NCBI GenBank assembly: GCA_001941075.1
Contig: MSHH01000064.1
Location: forward strand, 1-64,000
Length of the DNA stretch: 64,000 nucleotides
Direction of reading: 5' to 3'
Source: Oscillospiraceae bacterium Zagget6
GTDB lineage: Bacteria > Bacillota > Clostridia > Oscillospirales > Oscillospiraceae
This document shows, piece after piece, positions 1-7,668 of the stretch; within the stretch, counting starts at the first letter, position 1, and the number at the start of each line of letters is the position of its first letter. A program made the translations under genes and the position numbers. Under the pieces are notes generated by a model. The model had not been told where the DNA came from, ran no database searches, and saw nothing but the letters and a program-made list of their open reading frames with translations.

Positions 1-1
1 G

Positions 2-217
2 CTCAAAAAACGCCGTGGACACAAGAAAGCAATTATCGCCATTGCCAGAATGTTGCTTACGGCAATCTACAATATGCTCAAGAAAAATGAGCCGTACAAT
101 CCTGAACTTTACCGTAAGGCTGACCGGCCTCCCGTGCATCGTGAGGTTTCTGTCGAGGAAGCGGTTTTTATGCTGCAACGGCAGGGGTATCTTGTGACCG
201 CTCCCACTTCTGGATAA
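2..217 (+). CDS. IS110-family transposase, C-terminal fragment (cut by window edge)
   Basis: The open frame enters from the left edge and runs 71 codons to TAA. The translated tail contains [20 protein letters not shown] and ends in [17 protein letters not shown], which resembles the C-terminal end of IS110/IS116/IS902 transposases (DEDD-type transposases that insert site-specifically without classical inverted repeats). Only the end of the protein is visible, so intactness cannot be judged. It lies within the integrative element that ends at tRNA-Thr. Family call is by recognition of the C-terminal motif; medium-high confidence. Confidence 0.75.
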   Translation, partial: LKKRRGHKKAIIAIARMLLTAIYNMLKKNEPYNPELYRKADRPPVHREVSVEEAVFMLQRQGYLVTAPTSG

Positions 218-309
218 CTCTACGGTAATTGAAGTTCGCTTTTTCGCTCCCTTTTAGGGGGCTTAGCTTGGTGCGCCCTTTTTGAGTATCGTGCTTGCAT
301 TACAATGTT

Positions 310-498
310 TCAACCTTTTGCCTCCTTTTTCAATCGCTCGATAATATCAAATATTTTTTCTTTTTCCGCCTCGGTCAGCTCCTTTCGCAGTTTCCGGGAA
401 AAATTGCTGTCGCTGGTTCCCAACTGCTCCGCGACCTCCCACAGGCGGACACCGGCCTTAGCAGCCGCTCGCCGCACGTCAACGTTTTTCTGCTCCAT
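310..498 (-). CDS. Small helix-turn-helix protein of a mobile element
   Basis: A 62-residue protein beginning MEQKNVDVRRAAAKAGVRLW. The segment VRLWEVAEQLGTSDSNFSRKLR reads as a helix-turn-helix, followed by a Lys/Glu-rich C-terminal helix. The start at 498 is chosen because GGAGGT sits about seven bases upstream; the frame stays open another 20 codons but has no comparable ribosome binding site. It is divergent from the DUF6076-integrase pair and separated by about 190 bases of repeat-rich control DNA. It may be a repressor or excisionase-type accessory factor; function is inferred only from fold and position. Confidence 0.7.
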   Translation of the reverse strand: MEQKNVDVRRAAAKAGVRLWEVAEQLGTSDSNFSRKLRKELTEAEKEKIFDIIERLKKEAKG

Positions 499-530
499 TT
501 TCAACCTCCAATCAAATCCGCATATTGTTG

Positions 531-679
531 TTGACAGTTCACATTTTTTGCTGTACACTGTCTAATGTCCACAACAATGATAACAGACATTCAGCAGAAA
601 AGCAAGACACAGAATAAATTTTTTATTGACAGTCTACATTCTGCATTTTGGGATTTACGAAGTGTCTACATTCAGCATT
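531..679 (+). promoter_or_regulatory. Divergent control region with repeated operator-like motif
   Basis: A promoter TTGACA (531-536), 17-base spacer, TACACT (554-559) points toward the DUF6076 gene. A second TTGACA is at 626-631 without a clear -10. The 16-base motif GTCTACATTCTGCATT (632-647) recurs as GTCTACATTCAGCATT (664-679), one mismatch, exactly 32 bases apart (about three helical turns); partial copies are at 555-570 and 585-597. This pattern suggests cooperative binding of a regulator, possibly the divergent HTH protein. Confidence 0.5.
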
Positions 680-691
680 AGGAGGAACATC

Positions 692-1582
692 ATGGACATC
701 CCTGCGAACCTGGTTCTTTTGGAGGAACCTCCAGACGATTTTACACCGTACAGCAACGACGATTCCCTTGACGGCGTTCCAACTTTAACGGAACTATTGC
801 TCTATTTTGCAAATCTACGAAGGGGAACAGATGAAAGGCTGGACATTGAAGCGGCTGCAATAGGGATTGTAATGGGAGGGGATTACGATAGTCTAGAAGA
901 TGAATTACTTGCTTTTTCCCACAAAGTGACAGATGTTATGCCCGCTCGGTTTGTCCCTTTCTTCGTTTCTGGTATTGCTTTTCAGTACGTGAAACAATTT
1001 GGTGAATGTTCTGGCAATGTCGAAGCATGGCTTAGCATCATCGGCGATCTTTATTTTGGTGCCGTACTTTCCACAGAAAATGCTATGTCAAACATTAGCA
1101 ACGTTGATATAGAGCTTAGTCAAGAGCAAAGGCTTCATCTGGAATATAAACCGCTTTTCGGTTATTCTCTCGGAAAACTGTACGTTGTGAACTCTGCTAC
1201 TGTCTGCGACTTGCAAAGTGTTTTTTTGCTTGCAAGCGCGTTCATCTCAAAGGATAAAAAGAAGATTTCAGTATGCAAGAATTGCGGCGATTATTTTCTC
1301 CCCGCCTCACGGTCAGATGAAATATACTGCGACAAGTGCAGAAAAATCAGTTACGACAGGAAGGTGAAAAACGAACCAGCGCAAAGGGAATACAGGAAAA
1401 TCTACAAAACACAGAACGCACGAAAGCAACGAGGCCAGCACAATATTTCTGGAATAGAAGAGCGGTTTTCAGCATGGCACACATTCGCAAAAGGGAAGTT
1501 GCAAGACTGTCAAAACGGCACAATCAGCCTTGACGAAATGGTTTCCGCCATCTCAGGGACTGAATGGATGAAAGGGGGCTAA
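692..1582 (+). CDS. DUF6076-like protein with C-terminal zinc ribbon
   Basis: A 296-residue protein. The start at 692 follows AGGAGG (680-685); an upstream ATG at 626 has no such site and lies in the operator region. The N-terminal 200 residues are acidic and have no motif I recognise. Near residue 195 the sequence KISVCKNCGDYFLPASRSDE and then YCDKCRK form a CxxC...CxxC zinc ribbon, followed by a basic segment (KVKNEPAQREYRKIYKTQNA) that could bind nucleic acid. Proteins of this kind (DUF6076) are common beside integrases in Firmicutes elements. The integrase starts three bases after its stop, so they are co-transcribed. Function unknown. Confidence 0.7.
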   Translation: MDIPANLVLLEEPPDDFTPYSNDDSLDGVPTLTELLLYFANLRRGTDERLDIEAAAIGIVMGGDYDSLEDELLAFSHKVTDVMPARFVPFFVSGIAFQYVKQFGECSGNVEAWLSIIGDLYFGAVLSTENAMSNISNVDIELSQEQRLHLEYKPLFGYSLGKLYVVNSATVCDLQSVFLLASAFISKDKKKISVCKNCGDYFLPASRSDEIYCDKCRKISYDRKVKNEPAQREYRKIYKTQNARKQRGQHNISGIEERFSAWHTFAKGKLQDCQNGTISLDEMVSAISGTEWMKGG

Positions 1583-1585
1583 CCA

Positions 1586-2782
1586 ATGGCATACAGCAGA
1601 CCAAAGGAAACGAAGGACGGGCGGCGGTATTATGAGATCATCGTCTCACCTGGACGTGGTAAACAGCAGTACACCCATAACTGGTATATCCCGGAGGGGG
1701 TGACCTCTTCAAAGGTCATCAAGCGCCAACTGGCCAAAGAAGAAGTTGAGTTTGAGGCAAAGGTCAAGGCCGGGGAAGTTCTCACCCGCAAAGAGAAAAC
1801 CGCGATGGAGGCACAGAGGGCCGCTGAGGAAGCCAAACTTCTGACCGTGAAGCAATACGGCCAAAGGGTATTCATCCCCTCAAAGCGAATCACGGCCAGC
1901 GAAAAGACGGTTTACTCCTACCGCTGGACGTTTGAGAAGTACGTCAACCCTGCCCTTGGAGATATGCGCCTGACTGACATCTCCAGCGCTCAGATCAGCG
2001 CCTTTCTTTTGGACTACCAGGCAACCGGGGCCGCCCATTCCTCCGTTGTCCGCCTCTATGCTATCCTCAACAGCTTTTTCAAAATGGCGTTCATGGACAG
2101 CAGCATAGACAGGAACCCCATGGAGCGGGTGCAGCGGCCCACGGCCAGAAAGGACGAATTGCAGCGACAGGGGCCGGAGGCGTTCACAGAGGAACAGCTT
2201 GCCTATATCCTGGACTGTTTGAAGGGGGAGCCGCTGAAATGGCGGGTCTATATCTCCCTTCTGTGTGAGACCGGCTTGCGCCGTGGTGAGGCGCTGGCCC
2301 TCCAGTGGAACAACATCGACTTTCAGGCCCTGGAGGTCACAGTGGCCGCCACCCTGGGCTATACCCCGGAGCGGGGGATTTACCGGGACACCCCAAAGAG
2401 CGGGAAAAGCCGCACCGTGGACATCACCCCCGGAACCGCCGTCCTACTCCGACAGCTTAGAGCGGAACAGGCGGCCTCTTGTGTCTCCCCCTACCTGTTC
2501 ACGCAGGACAGCAGCCCGGAACCCATGCACCCCGACAGCCCTACCCGCTATATGCGCTCGTTTGGCAAGCGGTACGGGGTGGAGCATTTTCACCCCCACA
2601 AGCTCCGTCACACTTTCGCCTCCATCTCCATCACCAACGGGGCCGACATCGTCTCTATTTCCGAAATTCTCGGTCATGCAGATACGTCCATCACCTTGCG
2701 CACCTACTCCCACGCCAACGCCGAAAGCCGGAAACGGGCCGCCGGTGTATTCCAGCAGGCATTGAAAGCAGCAGAAAAATAG
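1586..2782 (+). CDS. Site-specific tyrosine recombinase (integrase)
   Basis: A 398-residue phage/ICE-type integrase. The N-terminal region (to about residue 85) is an arm-binding and coiled segment, 90-185 a SAM-like core-binding domain, and 200-385 the catalytic domain. Catalytic residues are visible: Arg232 in CETGLRRGEAL, a Lys in TPKSGKSRT (271-276), His338-Arg341 in HPHKLRHTFAS, His364 in LGHADTSIT and nucleophile Tyr374 in LRTYSH. Length and motif order match complete Tn916/phage-type integrases, so it should be active. It reads toward the tRNA-Thr 3' end, which is the likely attachment site. A terminator follows directly. Confidence 0.95.
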   Translation: MAYSRPKETKDGRRYYEIIVSPGRGKQQYTHNWYIPEGVTSSKVIKRQLAKEEVEFEAKVKAGEVLTRKEKTAMEAQRAAEEAKLLTVKQYGQRVFIPSKRITASEKTVYSYRWTFEKYVNPALGDMRLTDISSAQISAFLLDYQATGAAHSSVVRLYAILNSFFKMAFMDSSIDRNPMERVQRPTARKDELQRQGPEAFTEEQLAYILDCLKGEPLKWRVYISLLCETGLRRGEALALQWNNIDFQALEVTVAATLGYTPERGIYRDTPKSGKSRTVDITPGTAVLLRQLRAEQAASCVSPYLFTQDSSPEPMHPDSPTRYMRSFGKRYGVEHFHPHKLRHTFASISITNGADIVSISEILGHADTSITLRTYSHANAESRKRAAGVFQQALKAAEK

Positions 2783-2784
2783 AG

Positions 2785-2815
2785 CCGGACGGGTTAAACA
2801 CCCGCCCGGTTTTTT
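2785..2815 (+). terminator. Integrase terminator
   Basis: CCGG-A-CGGGT pairs with ACCCG-C-CCGG across a short loop (2785-2809), followed by six T (2810-2815). It lies immediately after the integrase stop codon. Confidence 0.85.
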
Positions 2816-2916
2816 ATGCCCGTCTTGGTTTCTGTCTTGGTTTTGCCCTTTTCTTGTCCTTTCGTCAAAATGGCAAATTGGGTCAACCATGCTCTAAAAA
2901 TTCATAAATCAAAAAG

Positions 2917-2951
2917 AAAAGCACCTGAAACCATTGTTTCAAGTGCTTTTT
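2917..2951 (-). terminator. tRNA-Thr terminator
   Basis: GCAC-C-TGAAAC pairs with GTTTCA-A-GTGC, flanked by A and T runs on both sides, so it can work in both directions. On the minus strand it follows the tRNA-Thr CCA end directly. Confidence 0.8.
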
Positions 2952-2954
2952 GTT

Positions 2955-3029
2955 TGGAGCTTCTGGTCAGAATCGAACTGACAACCTTCTCATTACGAGT
3001 GAGATGCTCTGCCATTGAGCCACAGAAGC
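2955..3029 (-). tRNA. tRNA-Thr(CGU)
   Basis: On the minus strand GCTTCTG pairs with CAGAAGC as acceptor stem. The D arm is GCTC-AATGGCAGA-GC, the anticodon arm TCTCA-CTCGTAA-TGAGA gives anticodon CGT, and the T arm is GTCAG-TTCGATT-CTGAC. The discriminator is T and CCA is encoded. The gene is complete despite the mobile element adjoining its 3' end. Confidence 0.95.
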
Positions 3030-3043
3030 GTTCCGCGAACGAT

Positions 3044-3072
3044 AGTGTACCACAGAAATTTGCATTCGTCAA
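3044..3072 (-). promoter_or_regulatory. Promoter of tRNA-Thr
   Basis: On the minus strand TTGACG, 17-base spacer, TACACT, ending 14 bases before the tRNA 5' end. Confidence 0.75.
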
Positions 3073-3156
3073 CATTTTTCTGCCGCAGAAACGCAAATCT
3101 CTTCCGAGGCGGGATGGGGAACCGTCCCGTTCGCCGCAAGTGAGCAGGAACGCAAG

Positions 3157-3723
3157 TTAAGGGAGGATGGGCAGCACCGTTTGCAGCTTTTGCAGCAGAA
3201 AGCTGGCGGAGAGCAGCTGAGTGGACAAAATCCCCAGCCGGGAGAGGATGTACAGCGCCGTCGCCTCCAGCACAGCCCCCTTGACCAGGCCGAACACCGC
3301 CCCGCCCAGCTGACCGAACTTGGTCACGGCGGGAAAATGGCTGTCCAGCTGGAAGTAGCAGCAGGCGTAGAGCCACACCACCAGGATAAGCAGGAACGCC
3401 AGCGTGAACAGCAGGGGCCGCACCACCGTGTTCTGGAGCGCGCCCAGCACCGTGACCGTCAGCGCGTCTGCCGTGGCGCTGTCCAGGCTCAGGGAGGATG
3501 TGAGCTGCGCCGCCAGCGACTCCGCCGCCGCGTTTTGCAGACACGCCGTCAGCCAGGGGGTCAGCGTCCCGGCGCAGAGAATGGCGCCGATCACCGCCGC
3601 CAGCACCGCCACCGTGCCCGCCGCCGTCCGGGAGAAACCCCGCACGGCCCCCAAAATTGCCTCCGCCAGCAGGCCCAGCAGCAGGACGTAGTCCACCAGC
3701 ACAAAGTTGTTCGTCACTGACAT
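3157..3723 (-). CDS. CvpA-family membrane protein
   Basis: A 188-residue protein starting MSVTNNFVLVDYVLLLGLLA. The start at 3723 has a purine-rich AAGAGGG site upstream; a longer open frame to 3801 lacks one. The hydrophobic segments follow the CvpA/colicin V production pattern: an N-terminal membrane helix with AILGAVRGFSRTAAG, then TM helices near residues 30-50, 95-115 and 140-165 with a FGQLGGAVFGLVKGAVL segment. In Clostridia this family is often found in cell-envelope contexts. It is the third gene after truA and DUF5711 on the same strand, separated by a short repeat. Biochemical role unknown. Confidence 0.7.
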   Translation of the reverse strand: MSVTNNFVLVDYVLLLGLLAEAILGAVRGFSRTAAGTVAVLAAVIGAILCAGTLTPWLTACLQNAAAESLAAQLTSSLSLDSATADALTVTVLGALQNTVVRPLLFTLAFLLILVVWLYACCYFQLDSHFPAVTKFGQLGGAVFGLVKGAVLEATALYILSRLGILSTQLLSASFLLQKLQTVLPILP

Positions 3724-3830
3724 GGTAAACCCTCTTTTCTCTTCTGTACCGTCGTATGTGTAGGTGTGTAGTAACACTTTTATCTGATTTGTTGAGGCCA
3801 AGCCTCAAACGCGCCTCCGCTGAAACCCGG

Positions 3831-3864
3831 TCATTGCACATTGCTAATTGCACATTGCAAATTG
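3831..3864. repeat. Dispersed short repeat, type B (ATTGCACATTGC)
   Basis: TCATTGCACATTGCTAATTG continuing with CACATTGCAAATTG. The same kind of sequence occurs at 5843-5876, 23059-23084 and 23296-23329, always between or at the ends of genes. Confidence 0.75.
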
Positions 3865-3870
3865 TTCCCG

Positions 3871-5055
3871 TCAGGGAACGAACAGCCACGCCTCATCGGT
3901 GCCGATCATCATCGCGGAGCCGTCGCTGCGCATAATGACCCGGCGGGCGGTGGTGTTGACGGTAGAGGCGTACTCCTCCAGGTCGCTGTTGTACACCACC
4001 AGAGAGCTGGTGGTCAGCACGGCGATATACCGCCCTGCCGCAGAGACAGACAGCACTTCCTCGCTGACGCTGCGGGACACCCTCTGCTGGCCGCTGCTGT
4101 CGATGACCCACAGCTCGCCCATGCTGCCCGATTTGTACTTGCTCATCAGCTCCACGGCGTAGCCGTCCCCGTCCAGGGAATAGCGCTCCAGATACTTGCT
4201 GGTGTCTCCCCAGGTGTCCAGAATACTGCCGCTGCCGGTTGCCACGGTGACGCCGTACTCCTGCTCCAGCCAGATGCGCCCGTCCTGCCAGCGCAGGTCC
4301 AGGACCAGCTGCTCTCCCAGCTGGGTGGTGGAGGTGACGCTGGCGTCGCTGACCTGATAGATGACCAAATCGCTGCTCAGGACGGATTCGTCCTGGTAAA
4401 TCTCAATGACCGCCACCGAGCGGCTGTCTGGCGACAGCACCGCATCAGTGATGAAGTTGGTGGATTCGTTGATGGCGATGCGGGGCTGATAGTCGCTACC
4501 ATAGACGGTGACGGTGGCCTTGTAGCCGGAGGTCTGCTCCACCACCACCAGCGCGCCGTTTTCGTTGACCCGGGCGGAGAGCAGAGCGTAGTCCCCGCCG
4601 GTGCTGTAGGAAAAGACCTGCTCCGCGCTGTGGAACACATACAGGTCGCTGCCCCCCACGTCGTAGACCACGGCGTAGTCCCCGGCGGTGGAAATCACCG
4701 GCTCCTTCATGCTGACCTCCATGCTCAGCGCCTGTTCCCCGCTGCGGGAGAGCAGTTGGAGCGTGTTGCTGGAGCAAACCAGCAGTCCCCCGTCCAGGGA
4801 GGCGAAGGCGCTGTCACTGCCGCCGCTGAACGAGAACCGCTCCGCCTGTCCGTCCTCGTCGGTGGAGAGGGACCCGTAGGCCACCCACCGTTTCAGCGCG
4901 TCCAGGTTCAGCCGGTCCCGGTAGACGATGGCCAGCACCGCGCAGATCAGCATCACAGCGGTCACCACGTAGATGACCAGCTGTTTGGTCACTCCGGCAG
5001 CAATTTGCACGCCGTTTTTCTTCTGTTTTCGCTTTTTTTCGTTCTGTGCGGCCAT
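3871..5055 (-). CDS. DUF5711-family membrane-anchored beta-propeller-like protein
   Basis: A 394-residue protein. The start at 5055 (MAAQNEKKRKQKKNG) follows GGGGAGGAC. A basic cytoplasmic head is followed by one TM helix around residues 25-45 (LVIYVVTAVMLICAVLAIVY), then a large extracytoplasmic domain made of repeated beta segments such as GDYAVVYDVGGSDLYVF and RYIAVLTTSSLVVYN, as expected for a WD40/YVTN-like propeller. This architecture matches DUF5711, common in Clostridia, with no known function. It lies two bases downstream of truA, so the two are co-transcribed. Confidence 0.75.
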   Translation of the reverse strand: MAAQNEKKRKQKKNGVQIAAGVTKQLVIYVVTAVMLICAVLAIVYRDRLNLDALKRWVAYGSLSTDEDGQAERFSFSGGSDSAFASLDGGLLVCSSNTLQLLSRSGEQALSMEVSMKEPVISTAGDYAVVYDVGGSDLYVFHSAEQVFSYSTGGDYALLSARVNENGALVVVEQTSGYKATVTVYGSDYQPRIAINESTNFITDAVLSPDSRSVAVIEIYQDESVLSSDLVIYQVSDASVTSTTQLGEQLVLDLRWQDGRIWLEQEYGVTVATGSGSILDTWGDTSKYLERYSLDGDGYAVELMSKYKSGSMGELWVIDSSGQQRVSRSVSEEVLSVSAAGRYIAVLTTSSLVVYNSDLEEYASTVNTTARRVIMRSDGSAMMIGTDEAWLFVP

Positions 5056-5057
5056 GG

Positions 5058-5828
5058 TCAGTCCTCCCCGTCTGTGTCCAGGCCCACCGGCTCCCGGTAC
5101 CACAGTCTGGTCATATACAGCCCGCCGGGAGGCACCGTCGGCCCCGCCTCAGTGCGGTTGCCCCGCTCCAGGATGCCGTCGATGTCCTCCGGGGCGAATT
5201 TCCCCTCCGCCGCGTAGAGGACGGTCCCGGCCATCACCCGCACCTGGTTGTAAAGGAATCCGTCGGCGCAGACCTTCAGCTCGATGAGGTCGCCGCTGCG
5301 CTGCACCGTGAAGTAGTGGCAGGTGCGCACGGTGGACCGGGTGGGGGTGCCCACGTCCCGGACGGCCCGGAAGTCGTGGGTGCCCACAAACCGCTCCGCC
5401 GCCCGGCGCATGACGTTCTCGTCCAGGTGCTTGGGGTAAAAATAGGCCCGGTCCACATAAAAAGCGTTGCGGATGCGGGAGTTGTACACCCGGTAGGTGT
5501 ACTCCTTCTTCCGGCAGGAGCCGATGGCGTTGAAGTCGGGAGAGACCTCCCGCGCCGACTCCACCACGATGTCCGCAGGCAGGCGGGCGTTCACCGCCAG
5601 GGGCAGCCGGTCCAGTGGGATGTTACAGTCCGCTTTGAAATTGGCGACGTACACCTGGGCGTGGACCCCCGCGTCGGTGCGCCCGGCCCCCACGCAGCGG
5701 ACCGGGTGTTTCAGCACCTTTGCAAGGGCGTTTTCCAGCGTCTCCTGCACCGTCACGGCGTTCTTCTGGATTTGCCAGCCGTGGTAGGCGGTGCCAACGT
5801 ACATCAGTTTTAAGGCAATGTTTTTCAT
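5058..5828 (-). CDS. truA: tRNA pseudouridine(38-40) synthase TruA
   Basis: A 256-residue enzyme that isomerises uridines 38-40 in the tRNA anticodon stem. The catalytic Asp lies in VGAGRTDAGVHAQ near residue 50. Further family blocks are MYVGTAYHGWQIQ at the N-terminus, FVGTHDFRAV, and the C-terminal ADGFLYNQVRVMAGTVL. Two adjacent ATG codons (5831, 5828) precede KNIALKLMYVG; the second is preferred because it gives a better distance to AAAGAA. A non-coding repeat element separates it from the ECF operon upstream; truA next to ecf genes is typical for Firmicutes. Confidence 0.95.
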   Translation of the reverse strand: MKNIALKLMYVGTAYHGWQIQKNAVTVQETLENALAKVLKHPVRCVGAGRTDAGVHAQVYVANFKADCNIPLDRLPLAVNARLPADIVVESAREVSPDFNAIGSCRKKEYTYRVYNSRIRNAFYVDRAYFYPKHLDENVMRRAAERFVGTHDFRAVRDVGTPTRSTVRTCHYFTVQRSGDLIELKVCADGFLYNQVRVMAGTVLYAAEGKFAPEDIDGILERGNRTEAGPTVPPGGLYMTRLWYREPVGLDTDGED

Positions 5829-5842
5829 CATCGTTCTTTCGT

Positions 5843-6001
5843 CAATTAGCAATTAGCAATGTGCAATGTGCAATTATCGTTATCTGTTGGGTATTCCTTT
5901 TGAATCAGCGTAGTGGAGGGGTTTCCCACGGCTGGGCAAAAACGCACAGCAACCGACAAGCACGACCCAAGCTAACAGCTAACGGCTAAAAGCTAAAAGC
6001 T
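5843..6001. repeat. MITE-like non-coding element (type B arm, type A arm)
   Basis: The left arm (5843-5876) is the CAATTAGCAATGTGCAATGTG type; the right arm (5971-6001) is the AGCTAACAGCTAACGGCTAA type. The interior contains GTGGAGGGGTTTCCCA, shared with the elements at 23059 and 56709. The right arm overlaps the 3' end of ecfT and encodes its last two residues and the TAG stop. Confidence 0.65.
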
Positions 6002-6802
6002 GGAAAACCGCCGCAGCACGAACATCGCTGCCACCAGTACCCCGAACAGCCCCATGACGAGCCAGTCGTTCCGGGTATAGTGGAGCTGGTGGAGCCGGGT
6101 GCGGCCCTCGCCGCCGTGGTAACAGCGGCACTCCATGGCTGTCGCCAGCTCGTCCGCCCGGCGGAAGGCCGAGACGAACAGCGGCACCATCAGCGGCACC
6201 ATGGCCTTGGCCTTGTCGATGACCGAGCCGCTCTCGAAGTCCGCGCCCCGGGCTTTCTGGGCGGACATGATCTTGTCCGTCTCCTCGATGAGGGTGGGGA
6301 TGAACCGCAGAGCAATGCTCATCATCATGGCCAGGTCGTGGACGGGCACCTTGAGCTTTTTCAGCGGGTTTAGCAGCATCTCCAGCCCGTCGGTCAGGGA
6401 GATGGGGGAGGTGGTGTAGGTCATCAGGAAGGTGCCGGAAATCAGCATCATAATGCGCACCACCATAAAGAAGGCGTTGGCGAGGCCCCCGGTGGTGATC
6501 TGCAAAAAGCCCACCTTCACCAGAACCGTGCCGGTAGTGGTGTAAAACAGGTTCAAAATGCCGGTGAAAATCAGGATGAACAGCACCGGCCTCATGCCCC
6601 GGAGGAGGGCTTTGGCCCCCACGCCGGAGACCTTCACCGCCGTCGCCAGCAGCAGGAACACCAGACCGTAGGCGAGAAAGCCTTTTGCGGTGAACAGGGC
6701 CACGATATACAGCACCACGCAGATGAGCTTGGTCCGGGGGTCCAGCCGATGGACCAGGGAATCGCCGGGGAAGTACTGCCCCAGGGTGATGTCTTTCAGC
6801 AT
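5993..6802 (-). CDS. ecfT: Energy-coupling factor transporter transmembrane subunit EcfT
   Basis: A 269-residue membrane protein with about five to six TM segments. The diagnostic coupling motif QKARGADFESG (near residue 180) contacts the ATPases; an Ala-Arg-Gly signature in this position defines EcfT. The opening MLKDITLGQYFPGDSLVHRLDPRTKL is typical. Its start overlaps the 3' end of ecfA2 by seven bases. It forms the shared scaffold for vitamin/metal-binding S components encoded elsewhere. The last codons and stop lie in the dispersed repeat, so the C-terminal tail has been rewritten. Confidence 0.95.
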   Translation of the reverse strand: MLKDITLGQYFPGDSLVHRLDPRTKLICVVLYIVALFTAKGFLAYGLVFLLLATAVKVSGVGAKALLRGMRPVLFILIFTGILNLFYTTTGTVLVKVGFLQITTGGLANAFFMVVRIMMLISGTFLMTYTTSPISLTDGLEMLLNPLKKLKVPVHDLAMMMSIALRFIPTLIEETDKIMSAQKARGADFESGSVIDKAKAMVPLMVPLFVSAFRRADELATAMECRCYHGGEGRTRLHQLHYTRNDWLVMGLFGVLVAAMFVLRRFSSF

Positions 6803-7665
6803 ACCTGTCCCCCCTTCCGGTACAGCGCGAGAAGGGCGGCTTTGGCCTCCTCCATGGTGTAAACGGAATCGTCCACCGGCAGGCCCATCTCCCGCAGGCG
6901 GTGGAACACCTGGGTCAGCTGGGGGGTGTTCAGCCCCATGTCCCGGAGCTGGTCCCCCTGGGCGAACACCTGCCGAGGAGTTCCCTCCAGGGGAATTTTT
7001 CCGTCGTTGATGACCACGATGCGGTCCGCCAGCCGCGCCATGTCCTCCATGGAGTGGGAGACGACGATGATGGTGGCGTTTCTCGCGTCGTGGAACGCCT
7101 GAATGTTGCCCAAAATGGCCTCCCGGCCCTGGGGGTCCAGCCCCGCCGTAGGCTCGTCCAGAATCAGCACCTCCGGCTCCATGGCGATGACCCCGGCGAT
7201 GGCTACCCGGCGCTTCTGTCCGCCGGACAGCTCGAAGGGGGACTTGTCCAGCATGTCGTCGGTCAGGCCCACGAAGTAGGCGGCCTGATGCACCCGGCGG
7301 TCAATTTCGTCCTGGTCCAGCTTCATGTTTTTGGGGCCGAAGGCGATGTCCTTGTACACCGTCTCCTCAAAGAGCTGGTACTCCGGGTACTGGAACACCA
7401 GCCCCACCTTAAACCGGGTCTGGCGGGTGGTTTTGGAATCCGCCCAGATGTCCTTGCCGTGGAGCAGCACCTGCCCCCCGGTGGGTTTCAGCAGCCCGTT
7501 CAGGTGCTGGATGAGGGTGGACTTGCCGGAACCGGTGTGGCCGATGATGCCCAGGTACTCTCCCGGATAGGCTTGGAAGTTGACGTGGTCCAGCGCCACG
7601 TGTTCAAAGGGGGTGCCGATGCTGTAGGTGCAGCACAGGTCTTTGGTTTCTAAAATCGGGTCCAA
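6796..7665 (-). CDS. ecfA2: ECF transporter ATPase EcfA2
   Basis: A 289-residue ABC ATPase. Walker A is GHTGSGKST (residues 42-50), Q-loop VFQYPEYQLFEE, signature FELSGGQKRRVAIAG, Walker B VLILDEPTAGLD and H-loop VVSHSME. The Q-loop sequence and C-terminal helical extension match EcfA2. It follows ecfA1 with a three-base gap and overlaps ecfT, so the three are one operon making the group II ECF module that powers several substrate-binding S subunits. Confidence 0.95.
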   Translation of the reverse strand: MDPILETKDLCCTYSIGTPFEHVALDHVNFQAYPGEYLGIIGHTGSGKSTLIQHLNGLLKPTGGQVLLHGKDIWADSKTTRQTRFKVGLVFQYPEYQLFEETVYKDIAFGPKNMKLDQDEIDRRVHQAAYFVGLTDDMLDKSPFELSGGQKRRVAIAGVIAMEPEVLILDEPTAGLDPQGREAILGNIQAFHDARNATIIVVSHSMEDMARLADRIVVINDGKIPLEGTPRQVFAQGDQLRDMGLNTPQLTQVFHRLREMGLPVDDSVYTMEEAKAALLALYRKGGQVC

Positions 7666-7668
7666 TCG

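Larger units (their letters stand above)
1..2955. mobile_element. Right end of an integrative element inserted at tRNA-Thr
   Basis: An IS110 fragment, a small HTH protein, a DUF6076 protein and a tyrosine integrase lie next to each other, and the integrase gene ends about 170 bases from the 3' end of tRNA-Thr (encoded on the opposite strand). Tyrosine integrases commonly recombine at tRNA 3' ends, leaving the tRNA intact, so the boundary is placed at the tRNA CCA end. The left end and its att duplicate lie outside the window, so size and cargo are unknown. The boundary is inferred, not proven. Confidence 0.6.

Noticed and set aside
626..691. Upstream extension of the DUF6076 gene from ATG at 626
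   Set aside because: This stretch contains a promoter-like element and both operator repeats; AGGAGG is placed correctly only for the ATG at 692.
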